Shown: positions 46,410-55,683, counted from the first letter of the stretch. The stretch is DNA of 64,000 nt from Ignavibacteriales bacterium (GCA_026390595.1 JAPLFQ010000020.1:1-64000); one strand, 5' to 3'. A program made the numbers and translations. Notes: generated by a model from the letters alone, not told the origin.

Positions 46410-47723
46410 CTACCGCAGCTCGCCAAGTGCTTTCTCCAGCCTTGCTTCCGCCAATTCATGGTCCACCAACGACTGCGTCAGCTGGAGTTTTGACTGCAGT
46501 AGTGCGACTTCCGCATCGAGGAGCTCGGAGCTCGACGTAAGGCCTGCCTTGTACTTTTCTGCCGCCGTCCGGTAGTTTTCATTTGCCTGATCGACAGTCA
46601 ATTCGGAAAGCCTGATGCGTTCCTTCGCCTGCTGGAAATTCAGATAGCTCTGCGTCACCTCGAGCGTGATACCGTCCTTCAATGTCACGAGAGCGTCTTT
46701 TGTTTGTTCAAGCTGTGCCTTCGCCTGATTCGTCTGGTGCAACGCCGTGAGGTTGTTCCAGAGATCGAACTGGACCGAAAGACCCACATCCCATGTGTCC
46801 TTGAATTCGTCTTTGGCCGGAATGATCCGCTGATTTGGCCTGGCATAATTGTAGTTCCCTGTGAGAAAGATCTGCGGAAACCAGCCTCCCACAGCCGAAG
46901 TCACTGCTGCTCCGGCGGCTTTCACGCGCGATTCCATCCCCAGGACTTCTGGGCGGGTTCCCAGAGCCGAGGCGAGCGTCTTTGCCAATTCGGGAAATTC
47001 TCTCGTCGTCGCAGTGAGGGGCGAGGCAATGCCGACGTCTGTACCAAGAGGGATGCCGATCGTTGAGTTCAGGGAAATCATCGCAAGCCTTACAGCATTT
47101 CCCGCGTCACTTTGAAGGATCTTCGAATTGGATAGTTGCACTCTCACCTTCAAGACATCGTTGGTGGTTGCCATCCCCTGCTTCACCAGGTTTTCGACAT
47201 CCTCAAGATGCGAACTCACTTGTTTCACATTTTCGTCAGTCAGGCGTTTCATTTCGTTTACCCTGTACAGGTTCCAATAGGCCGACTTGATATTGAAGAC
47301 CAGTTCCGCCCTCTCCTTCGCCACATCAATTCTGGAGGCCTCAGCCTGGAATGCTGCGTTGTCCGCTGCGCCCTGGAATTTCCAACCGGTGAAGAGCGGC
47401 TGTTGAAAGGAGGCCCGGAGATTGTAGCTGTTCGGGATGTAGGGAAACAACGAGGTAGGCGCTCCCGGAAGCGGGAGAGTAAACGCCGGCACCTCGCTCA
47501 ATCGTTGATATGAACCCATCACCTTTAATGACGGATAGAGCATTGCGCTCATTTCACTCGCTTTTGCACCCGCATACTCCGATTTCATCTGCGCAGCGTG
47601 AAGAACCCGGCTGTTTTCGATTCCGATGTTCACGCTTTCCTCAATCGTGAGCATCTTCACCTGCGCAACAGCGCTCGAGAATCCTGCGACCAACAGAGCC
47701 AATGTTACAGTAATCGTTTTCAT
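46410..47723 (-). CDS. TolC-family outer-membrane efflux protein
   Basis: This 437-residue exported protein has a signal peptide of 20 residues (VTLALLVAGFSSAVAQ). Two OEP repeats of long helices and short strands follow (ESVNIGIENS; LKVRVQLSNSKILQSDAGN; ARPNQRIIPAKDEFKDTWDVGLSVQFDLWNN; ELTVDQANENYRTAAEKYKAGLTSSSELLDAEVALLQSK). It is the outer-membrane exit duct for the efflux pump. The frame is open upstream inside the ATPase gene, but ATG 47723 overlaps that stop as ATGA, with GGAAGG upstream. Having its own TolC in the operon, between two ATPase genes, is uncommon. Confidence 0.93.
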   Translation of the reverse strand: MKTITVTLALLVAGFSSAVAQVKMLTIEESVNIGIENSRVLHAAQMKSEYAGAKASEMSAMLYPSLKVMGSYQRLSEVPAFTLPLPGAPTSLFPYIPNSYNLRASFQQPLFTGWKFQGAADNAAFQAEASRIDVAKERAELVFNIKSAYWNLYRVNEMKRLTDENVKQVSSHLEDVENLVKQGMATTNDVLKVRVQLSNSKILQSDAGNAVRLAMISLNSTIGIPLGTDVGIASPLTATTREFPELAKTLASALGTRPEVLGMESRVKAAGAAVTSAVGGWFPQIFLTGNYNYARPNQRIIPAKDEFKDTWDVGLSVQFDLWNNLTALHQTNQAKAQLEQTKDALVTLKDGITLEVTQSYLNFQQAKERIRLSELTVDQANENYRTAAEKYKAGLTSSSELLDAEVALLQSKLQLTQSLVDHELAEARLEKALGELR

Positions 47724-48667
47724 GCTGCCGGGCCTTCCACAATGCCTTGTTTGCTGTTTCGCTCCGAAAGAAGAGAGATAAAAACATTTTCCAGGGACGG
47801 CGCGATCACCCGGTGATCGGCTACTTCCACAGAGTGTTTCTTCAGAGCTTCGAGAATTCTGCGCATCCCCTTTTTTTCGTCCTCCACCACGACATTCAGC
47901 CGGTCGCCAAAGGCCTGCACTTCCATCGCCAGTTGCCCTGATTTGAGAACCGATGACGCCTTGCGAATGTCGTCGCACACCAACTCGACAATCGTGCCTT
48001 TCATGGTACTCTTGAGATTCTGCGGGGTATCCGCCACGAGCACCCGCCCTGCGTTCATCATCGCAACGCGGCTGCAGCGCTCGGCCTCATCCAGATAGGG
48101 CGTCGTCATCAGGATGGTGATGCCGGTTTTCAAGAGGTTCGAGAGGATCTTCCAGAAATCACGCCGCGAAACCGGGTCGACGCCGGCGGTCGGTTCATCA
48201 AGAAAAATCACCTCTGGCGTATGAATCAACGTGCAGGCGAGCGCGAGCTTCTGCTTCATGCCTCCGGACAGGTTTTCCGCGAACCGGCTGCGAAAAGGGA
48301 CCAGCCGGGTAAACTCGAGAAGTTCCTCCCTCCGTGTCCGGTATTCACGTACTCCATGGATCTCTGCGAAGAACTCGATGTTCTCATCGACAGTCAGGTC
48401 GCCATAGAGGCTGAATTTCTGAGACAGGTATCCTATGCGATCCTTCACTTGGCCGGGCTGTTTCCGTACGTCGTAGCCGCACACGTACAACTCCCCCTCG
48501 TCGGGCGGAAGAATGCCGCAGAGCATCCTGATCGTAGTCGTCTTGCCGGAACCGTCGGGACCAACAAGGGCATACATCTCCCCCTTCTCGATCCGCATCG
48601 ACACCGAATCGACTGCGCGATGGATCCCGAATGACTTGCTGACTGACCTTAGTTCGATGGCGCTCAT
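47720..48667 (-). CDS. ABC transporter ATPase 2 (switch histidine replaced)
   Basis: This 315-residue nucleotide-binding subunit has Walker A GPDGSGKTT (about 36-44), signature LSGGMKQKL and Walker B VIFLDEPTAGVDP with the catalytic Glu. The H-loop reads MTTPYLDEAE, so Pro stands where the switch His is expected. The C-terminal extension ends SLENVFISLL as in ATPase 1. The pair resembles the two halves of E. coli YbhF, encoded here as separate genes, and would form an asymmetric dimer with one impaired site. It starts 12 bp after the membrane-fusion gene. Confidence 0.93.
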   Translation of the reverse strand: MSAIELRSVSKSFGIHRAVDSVSMRIEKGEMYALVGPDGSGKTTTIRMLCGILPPDEGELYVCGYDVRKQPGQVKDRIGYLSQKFSLYGDLTVDENIEFFAEIHGVREYRTRREELLEFTRLVPFRSRFAENLSGGMKQKLALACTLIHTPEVIFLDEPTAGVDPVSRRDFWKILSNLLKTGITILMTTPYLDEAERCSRVAMMNAGRVLVADTPQNLKSTMKGTIVELVCDDIRKASSVLKSGQLAMEVQAFGDRLNVVVEDEKKGMRRILEALKKHSVEVADHRVIAPSLENVFISLLSERNSKQGIVEGPAA

Positions 48668-48679
48668 AGCACTTTGCGA

Positions 48680-49633
48680 TCAACGCACGACGGCATCGGC
48701 CGGCATTCCAGACTTCAACGCGCGTTCTTTGTTTTCCACCTCGAGCTTCACACCGAAGACCAGCTTCGTTCGGTCTTCTTTGGTTTGAACATTCTTCGGA
48801 GTGAATTCTGCTATAGGCGAAATGTACATGACCTTTCCGGGGAAGGTCTTCTGGGGATAGGTATCGATCGATACGTCCGCCGGTCCCCCAAGCTTCACTT
48901 TGCCGAGCTCTGACTCATTGACGTAGATCATCAGTTCCATCTTGTCGAGGCGTGCGATCGTGGCAATCACGGCGCCCATGCTCACGAGTTCACCTTCCTC
49001 AAAAGGCTTATGCGTGATCGTGCCCGCGACCGGAGCGATGATGACTGCGTCAGTGAGCTGTTTCATAAGCAGGTCCGCGGTCGCTCTGGCCTGACCTGCC
49101 CGGGCTTTCGCCGCGGCCAGGTCTTCGGGACGCGCGAATTTCCGGAGCTTGCCAAGGTTCTGTTCGGCGGAATTCAACTGGGCCCTGGCGATCGTGTATC
49201 GCGATTCGGCGTCGTCGAATTGTTTTTTCGAGATCGTGTTCGTCGCAAGCAGCTGTTTCATTCTCGCGTAGTCATCATTGGAGCTCTTGAAGGACGCCTC
49301 GGCCTGACGCTGCGCCTCTTCACCGAGCCTCAGGTCTTCCGAGCGTGCGCCGTTGAGCAACAGCCTGTGTTGTGCGTCTGCTACTTCGAAGCCCGCCTGC
49401 GCCTGCTTCCATTGCAGGACCAGCGTGGAGCGATCAAGGATCACAAGCGTATCGCCGGCTTTCACCTCACTCCCTTCCTGCACACGAATGGTCTCAATCT
49501 GACCCGGCACCTTCGCGCTCACTTTTACTTCCGTTGCTTCGAGTGTGCCGCTCGCTTCTATTGCTCCTTTGCTGCCGTTCCCGCATCCCCAGAGCACGAA
49601 GCCCAGAACCAGGAAAATGGATTTCGTTTTCAT
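48680..49633 (-). CDS. HlyD/YbhG-type membrane-fusion lipoprotein
   Basis: This 317-residue periplasmic adaptor has a signal ending in LWGC, a lipobox that would give a lipid-anchored protein at Cys17. A biotinyl-lipoyl-like half (VPGQIETIRVQEGSEVKAGDTLVIL), a coiled hairpin (about 75-185), and the second lipoyl half (IIAPVAGTITHKPFEEGELV) lead into a beta-barrel domain. It bridges the inner-membrane ABC transporter and TolC. AAGGA precedes the ATG, 18 bp after the TetR stop. Confidence 0.94.
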   Translation of the reverse strand: MKTKSIFLVLGFVLWGCGNGSKGAIEASGTLEATEVKVSAKVPGQIETIRVQEGSEVKAGDTLVILDRSTLVLQWKQAQAGFEVADAQHRLLLNGARSEDLRLGEEAQRQAEASFKSSNDDYARMKQLLATNTISKKQFDDAESRYTIARAQLNSAEQNLGKLRKFARPEDLAAAKARAGQARATADLLMKQLTDAVIIAPVAGTITHKPFEEGELVSMGAVIATIARLDKMELMIYVNESELGKVKLGGPADVSIDTYPQKTFPGKVMYISPIAEFTPKNVQTKEDRTKLVFGVKLEVENKERALKSGMPADAVVR

Positions 49634-49651
49634 GATGTCCTTCGTTGTGAA

Positions 49652-50278
49652 CTAGACGAATTCAGTTGGTTTGTCGAAGACGTGAAATTCTTTCCTCGCC
49701 GCATCGGTCAGTGCACCCTCGAAGAGAACCTTCAGGATGTTCTGCGCAGCTTCCTGTGCAGAGAAGGAGCATTGCGTGAGCACTTGTGGATTGATTACTC
49801 CCTGTATGGAGCTCATAAGCATACGGATCAAGACTTGCTCATGAATCTCGGGACGAAAGATGTTCTCATTGCGAGCCTGCACGATCATGGCGACAAGTTT
49901 GCTCACGATGTGTTCCTCCCGGAATTTGTCGAGCTCTCGCCATATCAATGGTGCGTTGCGTTGAACATCAGCCAGCCCTTCCTTCCGAAGGCGGCTGATG
50001 TACTTCCCCATTGTCACCATAGCTTCAGCCAGTTTCTCTGCGAAGGGCTTATCGGAAGAAGAGATGCGCTCCAGCTCCCACCCAGCGGAGCGCATCATCG
50101 TATGCAAGGAGGCTCTCAACAGCTCCTCCTTGCTTGGATAAAACTTGTAGAGTGTCTTCTTGCTTATCCCGAGGTCGGATGCTATCTCGTCAAGCGTCAC
50201 TTTGCTGAACCCTCTGGAAAGAAACGCATCCCGGGCATGTTCCAGCACTCTCTCTCTCACCTCAAGATTATTCGTCAT
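49652..50278 (-). CDS. TetR-family repressor of the efflux operon
   Basis: This 208-residue regulator has an N-terminal TetR helix-turn-helix (VLEHARDAFLSRGFSKVTLDEIASDLGISKKTLYKFYPSKEELL, about 11-54). The C-terminal ligand domain is helical and of unknown specificity. It is the first gene of a seven-gene run (regulator, membrane-fusion, ATPase 2, TolC, ATPase 1, two permeases) with short gaps, so it most likely represses its own operon until a toxic compound binds. The region upstream is AT-rich; a loose palindrome at 50293-50307 may be an operator, which I cannot confirm. Confidence 0.92.
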   Translation of the reverse strand: MTNNLEVRERVLEHARDAFLSRGFSKVTLDEIASDLGISKKTLYKFYPSKEELLRASLHTMMRSAGWELERISSSDKPFAEKLAEAMVTMGKYISRLRKEGLADVQRNAPLIWRELDKFREEHIVSKLVAMIVQARNENIFRPEIHEQVLIRMLMSSIQGVINPQVLTQCSFSAQEAAQNILKVLFEGALTDAARKEFHVFDKPTEFV

Positions 50279-51113
50279 TTGCTAGCATACGGATACCAAT
50301 TGAGTATTTAAGGTTTCCACTGGTGCTTATCGCATACTATACATATCGTTATGGAGTCACTATGTTGGTATTTGAGAAACTAATATCGTGTCTTACGTTT
50401 CCAATATAGATAATCGGAGAAGGTATGTCAAGCGAAATTTTCCTGCATCCGTCGCCTGTTGGTCTTGTCTCAATTTCACGGCCACTTCTGCATTGATGAG
50501 ATTGGCACTACCCTGTCGCAAGCGCATGTACCGAACTCTATTGGCAAGAGGCTGAGGAGGGGATGATTCTACGGGAGGCGAGTTCGGAGACAACATGGTC
50601 GAACGCTGAGCGAAGGCCTGGAATCAGAGCAGAGGTTTCCCCGCGTCCGGTTACAAATCAATCTGACCGGGAGTCAAGTTTGTCAGGAACTCGAGCCAGG
50701 TCAATTCTTGGACGAACGAAGATCGGGACTCCGCCTCAACGAAGCGAATTCACCCATGAGCGTCCGAACCATCGATCATCATCTCCGGCACAATCCTGAC
50801 AAACGTATCATGACGAGCCGCCTGCTCAAACCCGCTATCAATAGGCATTTCAGGCGTATGACTTCCAGGAGCCTTCCACTGACATTTTTCGCATACACAG
50901 GTTCTTGCCACTGGCAACGAGACGGTTGCAACATGCTATTATGCGGAATAGTAGGATCGAGTGTGTCGGCAAGAATGCAAAAACCCTGGCTATCATACCG
51001 ATGCCAGGGTTTCTTCAATTCATTGAGGTGTGTTTTCGAAGCGATCGTTCCAGTAGGCGTGCTGGTGCTCGATCACCCGCACCAGCGACTAGTGCACAAC
51101 TGCACCGAACATG
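50279..51113. other. Intergenic region upstream of the efflux operon, no convincing gene
   Basis: This 835-bp stretch should contain the tetR promoter at its left end (AT-rich 50279-50420) and a terminator for the DUF3109-like gene at 50981-51012. On the minus strand, 50750-50937 holds an open frame without a start codon that has a CxCxxC motif (CVCEKCQ), perhaps a gene remnant. Other small ORFs look random. Confidence 0.4.
50979..51012 (-). terminator. Probable intrinsic terminator after the DUF3109-like gene
   Basis: A perfect 10-bp inverted repeat (AAACCCTGGC / GCCAGGGTTT) with a 12-base loop lies about 100 bp after the 51114 stop. On the minus strand the second arm runs into a T-rich end (TTTTTG), as in rho-independent terminators. 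Confidence 0.75.
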
Positions 51114-51719
51114 TTATGCATGTGGAGGCGCGAGTTCGCGCAAGGCCTTCGCCCCTTCGCTCCCCAAAACGAATTCAAACTCCTCGGCACAAAGATCCAG
51201 CACCGATACAGTTCCACCGGGAATCATGCTGCAACACTCAGGCCGATTCGCAAGATCAGGATCATCAATTGTCAGAACACCGCCATCGATCGTGACCGGG
51301 AATGCGAAGCAGAAGAATGGTTTCAGCATGTCCTTCGGCAGTCCCTCCTCCATCGCTGCCGTCTGAAGGACACAGCGTCCGTCATGCTTCAGAAACACGC
51401 AGCCTTTCTCGGTCGTTTGAGTCCCCGTCCCCTTGCCGGACGGATAATCGGCATCTTCTTCCACTTCGACATCGAACCATGCGGCCGGATCTTTGATCTG
51501 CCCAGGTTCCATATGCCGATGGATAAGGTCAACATGATGCAGGATGTTGTCACGCTCCTCGATGTCGAGCAGGACCCCTCCCGCGCAACAGGTCGCATTG
51601 CAGTTGATCATCGAACAGCCGTGCTGGAACCTTGAGTTAAATACGACCGGGTCGACCTTCAAGGCGGGGATATGCGCAAGCTTGTGTGTGCGAAGTATCG
51701 GGTAGCTGCTGTCTGCCAT
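51114..51719 (-). CDS. DUF3109/YkgJ-like cysteine-cluster protein
   Basis: This 201-residue cytoplasmic protein holds grouped cysteines as in the zinc/iron-sulfur-cluster-binding YkgJ and DUF3109 families: CSMINCNATCC (about 35-45), GCVFLKHDGRC (about 106-116), FFCFAFP (about 136) and PECCSM (about 160). These may bind an Fe-S cluster or zinc. The LLDIEERDNIL segment after the first group is also characteristic. The function of the family is not known to me. It lies 74 bp downstream of mutS on the same strand and is followed by a hairpin terminator, so mutS and this gene may share a transcript. Confidence 0.8.
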   Translation of the reverse strand: MADSSYPILRTHKLAHIPALKVDPVVFNSRFQHGCSMINCNATCCAGGVLLDIEERDNILHHVDLIHRHMEPGQIKDPAAWFDVEVEEDADYPSGKGTGTQTTEKGCVFLKHDGRCVLQTAAMEEGLPKDMLKPFFCFAFPVTIDGGVLTIDDPDLANRPECCSMIPGGTVSVLDLCAEEFEFVLGSEGAKALRELAPPHA

Positions 51720-51793
51720 CGATTCCTTTTCAATTGAATTGTGATAGGGTTGTGAGTCTTGACGCTTAGACCATCCCGTGACGATTCGACGGG

Positions 51794-54403
51794 CTATTGT
51801 TGATCCAACCGGCGCTTGATCTCGGTAAGTTTCTGCAATGCTTCCAGCGGGGTCATATTCTCGACATCCAGTTTTCGAATCTCCTCGCGAAGCCGTTCAT
51901 CTTTCACTTCGAAAAGCGTCATCTGGATATCCGGAGGAGGTGTGCGGCCTTTGATCTGCCTCCCGCTCGAATACACGTTGAGGTCAGACTCCTCGAGATT
52001 CTTCAGGATTTTCTTTGCCCTGTCGGTCACTTCCTCGGGAAGCCCGGCCATCTGGGCAACCTGAATACCATACGAGTGGTCAGCAAATCCCGGGACCACT
52101 TTGTGGAGAAAGAGAACCTTGTCACCGTACTCCCGCACATCAACTTTGTAGTTCTTGATGCGGGGGAAGATATCCGCGAGTTCGTTCAGCTCGTGATAGT
52201 GCGTCGCAAAGAGCGTTTTCGCACCGATCCGGGTGTGCAGGTACTCCGTCAAGGCCCACGCGATGCTGATCCCGTCAAATGTGCTCGTCCCGCGTCCCAC
52301 CTCGTCAAGCAGGATCAATCCGCGGCTCGTGGACGTGTTGACGATCGTCGCGGCCTCGTGCATTTCCACCAGAAACGTGCTCTCTCCGGACGCAATGTTG
52401 TCGCTCGCCCCAACCCTCGTATAGATCCGGTCCACCAGACCAATCTTGGCTTCGGCTGCCGGAACAAAGCTGCCGATTTGTGCGAGAAGTACGATCAGGC
52501 CGACCTGCCGGAGGTAACTTGATTTGCCGCTCATGTTTGGACCTGTGATAATCAGGATTTGATCCGATTCGGTGTCCATGAGCGTGTTGTTGGCCGTATA
52601 GCGCTCTCCCGGCGGGAGCAGCCGCTCGATCACCGGATGCCGCCCCTCCCTGATCTCCAGCCTGGTTGAATCATCAACTTCCGGACAGACGAAGTTACTC
52701 TCGACAGCGACATCCGCAAGAGCGACGAAGCAATCGAATGTCGCAAGGAGCCGGGCGTTGTCCAGAATTGAGGCGGAGTACTCGGCAATCGAAATTCGGA
52801 TATCACTGAAAATCCGCGTTTCAAGGGCAAGGATCTTTTCTTCGGCGTGAAGGACTTTCTCTTCGTATTCCTTCAGATCTGGCGTGATATACCGCTCGGC
52901 ATTCGTCAGGGTTTGCTTTCGGATATAGTCCGCCGGTATCTTGTCCTTATGCGTATTCGTGATCTCGATGTAGTATCCGAACACATTGTTGTACCCCACC
53001 TTCAACGAAGGGATTCCGGTCCTCTGACGCTCTTTCGCCTGAAGTTTCGCGATCCAATCCTTTCCGCTGAAGGCGATCGTCCGGAGATCATCAAGTTCCT
53101 TGCTGTATCCCACCCTGATCACTCCTCCTTCGACGAGAGCAAGAGGCGGATCTTCTTCGATCGCGTCGTGAAGAAGTTTGACCAGAGGATCAAGAGGATT
53201 CAATGCGGCGTGCATCTCCGCAAGCGTTGGCGACTTTAACAAGCCCACGTGCTGTTTCACAGAAGGGATGAAAGTCAGCGACCGTTCGAGTTGCTTCAGT
53301 TCCCGGGGGTTTGCGCGTCCAGTCGCGATGCGCGCAACCAGCCGCTCAAGATCGCCCACCTGCCCCAGCACATCCCGGAGGTCGCTCCGCACGCTGTCGT
53401 TGCCGAACAGTTCTTTCACTGCGTCGAGCCGGCGGCGAATCGATTCCAGTTTCTTCAGCGGACGATTGACCCATGCCTTCAACAGCCGCCCTCCCATCGC
53501 AGTCTGAGTCCGATCCAGAACCGCGAACAATGTCCCATCCGATTGTCCGGAAAGCGAAGCCGTAATCTCGAGGTTGCGTTTCGTGGAAGCGTCCAGCACC
53601 ATATAGTCGCTGGTGTCGAAGGGAGTCACTTTCCTGAGGTGCGGCAGATTCGCCTTCTGCGTTTCCTGGAGGTAGTGCATGACGGCGCCGGCCGCGACCA
53701 GACCTGTCTTCAGATGCTCAACACCGAAGCCCTTGAGCGATTGCGTCTTGAAGTGGTTGACCAGGATCTCGTAGCTGTAGTCTCCGTTGTAGACCCAATC
53801 CTCCACCTTCGTATACAAGCCCCTGAACTTATCACGGAGAATGCTCTCGAGTGTCTCGAGGTCTCTTTTCTGGACGAGAAGCTCAGAAGGCTGCAAGACA
53901 TGAATCTGATCGGCGAGGTTCCTGAACGGGAACTCTGTGACACCAAATTCCGCCGTTGAGACGTCGATAAACGCAAATCCGATCATCTCATCCCCCTGAG
54001 CCAGCGGAGACGGAAGTGCGACAGCGGCGAGATAGTTGTTCTGTTTCTGCTCCAGGACTTTGTCAGAGAATGAGACACCCGGCGTCACGACCTCAACGAC
54101 ATCCCGCTTCACAAGACCGACCGCAAACCTCGGGTCTTCCATCTGTTCGCAGATCGCAACCCGATGTCCGGCTTTGAGGAGTTTTGGAAGGTACGCGTCG
54201 AGAGCGTGGTAGGGAAATCCCGCGAGGGGCACCTCACCCGCCGCGCCGTTCCCGCGCTTGGTGAGTGTTATGCCGAGCACCCTCGCAGCGGTCTTCGCGT
54301 CTTCTTCAAAAGTCTCATAGAAGTCCCCCATCCGGAACAGGAGAATCGTGTCGGGGTGTTTCGCTTTGACCTGCTGGTATTGTTTCATTAATGGTGTAGC
54401 CAT
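51794..54403 (-). CDS. mutS: DNA mismatch repair protein MutS
   Basis: This 869-residue mismatch-recognition ATPase has an N-terminal domain with the mismatch-probing Phe-x-Glu in the RMGDFYETF region near residue 30. Connector, lever and clamp domains follow. The ATPase end has Walker A ITGPNMSGKSSYLRQ (about 615), LILLDEVGRGTSTFDG and TLFATHYHELNEL. The C-terminal helix-turn-helix follows (GIQVAQMAGLPEEVTDRAKKIL). ATG 54403 (MATPLMKQYQ) gives the usual family start; ATG 54412 is an alternative. It follows the CPXCG gene by about 30 bp. No mutL is in the window. Confidence 0.97.
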   Translation of the reverse strand: MATPLMKQYQQVKAKHPDTILLFRMGDFYETFEEDAKTAARVLGITLTKRGNGAAGEVPLAGFPYHALDAYLPKLLKAGHRVAICEQMEDPRFAVGLVKRDVVEVVTPGVSFSDKVLEQKQNNYLAAVALPSPLAQGDEMIGFAFIDVSTAEFGVTEFPFRNLADQIHVLQPSELLVQKRDLETLESILRDKFRGLYTKVEDWVYNGDYSYEILVNHFKTQSLKGFGVEHLKTGLVAAGAVMHYLQETQKANLPHLRKVTPFDTSDYMVLDASTKRNLEITASLSGQSDGTLFAVLDRTQTAMGGRLLKAWVNRPLKKLESIRRRLDAVKELFGNDSVRSDLRDVLGQVGDLERLVARIATGRANPRELKQLERSLTFIPSVKQHVGLLKSPTLAEMHAALNPLDPLVKLLHDAIEEDPPLALVEGGVIRVGYSKELDDLRTIAFSGKDWIAKLQAKERQRTGIPSLKVGYNNVFGYYIEITNTHKDKIPADYIRKQTLTNAERYITPDLKEYEEKVLHAEEKILALETRIFSDIRISIAEYSASILDNARLLATFDCFVALADVAVESNFVCPEVDDSTRLEIREGRHPVIERLLPPGERYTANNTLMDTESDQILIITGPNMSGKSSYLRQVGLIVLLAQIGSFVPAAEAKIGLVDRIYTRVGASDNIASGESTFLVEMHEAATIVNTSTSRGLILLDEVGRGTSTFDGISIAWALTEYLHTRIGAKTLFATHYHELNELADIFPRIKNYKVDVREYGDKVLFLHKVVPGFADHSYGIQVAQMAGLPEEVTDRAKKILKNLEESDLNVYSSGRQIKGRTPPPDIQMTLFEVKDERLREEIRKLDVENMTPLEALQKLTEIKRRLDQQ

Positions 54404-54432
54404 ATCCCTCATCGGGCGAGAACCAGGGTTCT

Positions 54433-54630
54433 CTATCCCTCAAATTCCGTTTCCAGGGAAACTGTTCCGGTCAATCCGTCAATCCGCACGTGAAGGACAT
54501 TGGGGCGGCAGCAGATTTCGCAGTCTTCCACGTAGTCTTGGGCCGATCCGGCCGTAGGATCCACAAGAGTCTCATTTTCCTCGCCGCACACGGCACAGCG
54601 ATACGTACCAATTGACCCTTCGTTCGTCAT
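54433..54630 (-). CDS. CPXCG-motif cysteine-rich small protein
   Basis: This 65-residue protein is of the CPXCG-motif family: YRCAVCGEENE at the N-terminus, VDPTAG, then QDYVEDCEICCRPNVLHV. The four clustered Cys should bind zinc or another metal. AGGAGA stands directly before the ATG. It is just upstream of mutS on the same strand and divergent from the C39-like gene. The family has no established function. Confidence 0.85.
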   Translation of the reverse strand: MTNEGSIGTYRCAVCGEENETLVDPTAGSAQDYVEDCEICCRPNVLHVRIDGLTGTVSLETEFEG

Positions 54631-54761
54631 TCTCCTGAAAGATACAGAAACTTCGAGACCGAGACAACCGTCTTCACTGACAATAGGGGCTTAGAACGTG
54701 GTTGTAATTACATCAAACTTTCGGTAGGTTCAGCGCACTGAAAGCAGGGAGAAGTTGCACG

Positions 54762-55640
54762 ATGGGATTTTACCCTCAACCGAATCTGTGGCAATGCGGT
54801 CCGTTTGCCCTCAAGCACGCTCTTGTTATGCTCGGCATTCTTGCCGACGAGAACAAGATCGCAGAAATTGCGGGGACGCGTTGGTGGTCCGGCACGGACG
54901 AGTTTCAACTTGCCAAAGCAGCCCGCAAATTCAACTGCGACCTGAAGTTTACGAGACGGTTCGACCCGGAACAAGCGAGGCTGGAACTCGTTTCGTATCT
55001 GCGGCAAGGCATTCCCGTCCTGCTCTGCGTGCAGGAATGGAGCCACTGGGTCACTGCCGTCAAGGAAGAAAAAGGAAAGTTCATCATACTCGACAGCGAG
55101 AAGAAATCAGTTCTCAGGATCCTCTCGTGGCGCGAACTGCGGAAAACGTGGATTCTTCACGAGCCGGACGAGCGAGACAAAACCGCGGTCATGACAATTC
55201 TCGACTTTCACCCCGTCATCCCGCGCTTTCGCGTCAAGACCAAAGCCCGGTTTTCGGTCGCTCGAGCACATTACCTTCTCAAACCGAGCAACCGCGGATT
55301 CTCACGGCTGTGGAACGAATATCTCGCAGATCTTCTGAACCTCTGCCGGCCGCGCACCCCGCAACGTTCGAACTTCATTTCGCTGGGTGAATTCCTCCGT
55401 CGCCACGAGGCAATGATCGTCGATCAGGTTGACCTCTGGCACGGCTGGATCGAACGGCCGCAAGCTAAGCGCGTGCTTAACCATCTTCATTTCGTCGCAG
55501 ACACCTACGGCCTTGTCTTCCCGAGCCAGGATGAGAAGCGAGGCATCGCGGGCATTACCGCTCTCCTGACCCTCTGGGCCGCGAGCGAGTATGGTGTCCA
55601 ACCCGTCTATCAACATCCGCCCGGGAAGAAACGCCGTTAA
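54762..55640 (+). CDS. C39-like cysteine peptidase domain protein, no signal peptide
   Basis: This is a 292-residue protein. The N-terminal 145 residues match the C39-like papain-fold pattern: PQPNLWQCGPFALKHAL with the catalytic Cys at about residue 12, VLLCVQEWSHWVTAV with the His, and FIILDSE with the Asp. The active Gln lies just before the Cys (Q11). The C-terminal half (about 150-292) is helical and unfamiliar, with VDLWHGWIERPQAKRVLNHL. No signal peptide, ABC ATPase or double-glycine precursor gene is nearby, so this is not a standard bacteriocin processor. A GGAG lies ten bases before the ATG. It is divergent from the CPXCG-mutS pair and convergent with the phosphofructokinase gene. 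Confidence 0.8.
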   Translation: MGFYPQPNLWQCGPFALKHALVMLGILADENKIAEIAGTRWWSGTDEFQLAKAARKFNCDLKFTRRFDPEQARLELVSYLRQGIPVLLCVQEWSHWVTAVKEEKGKFIILDSEKKSVLRILSWRELRKTWILHEPDERDKTAVMTILDFHPVIPRFRVKTKARFSVARAHYLLKPSNRGFSRLWNEYLADLLNLCRPRTPQRSNFISLGEFLRRHEAMIVDQVDLWHGWIERPQAKRVLNHLHFVADTYGLVFPSQDEKRGIAGITALLTLWAASEYGVQPVYQHPPGKKRR

Positions 55641-55654
55641 TCATCCTCCAAAAA

Positions 55655-55683
55655 CGAATCCCGCCTTCTTCAGGCGGGATTCG
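55655..55683 (-). terminator. Intrinsic terminator between the convergent C39-like and phosphofructokinase genes
   Basis: A perfect 11-bp inverted repeat (CGAATCCCGCC / GGCGGGATTCG) with a 7-base loop. On the minus strand the stem is followed by GTTTTTGG, so it terminates transcription from the phosphofructokinase side best. The plus-strand side lacks a T run, but the hairpin may serve both genes. Confidence 0.85.

Noticed and set aside
50293-50307. Loose palindrome ATACCAATTGAGTAT near the tetR start
   Set aside because: Only the outer four bases on each arm match; too weak to call an operator without footprinting or conservation.
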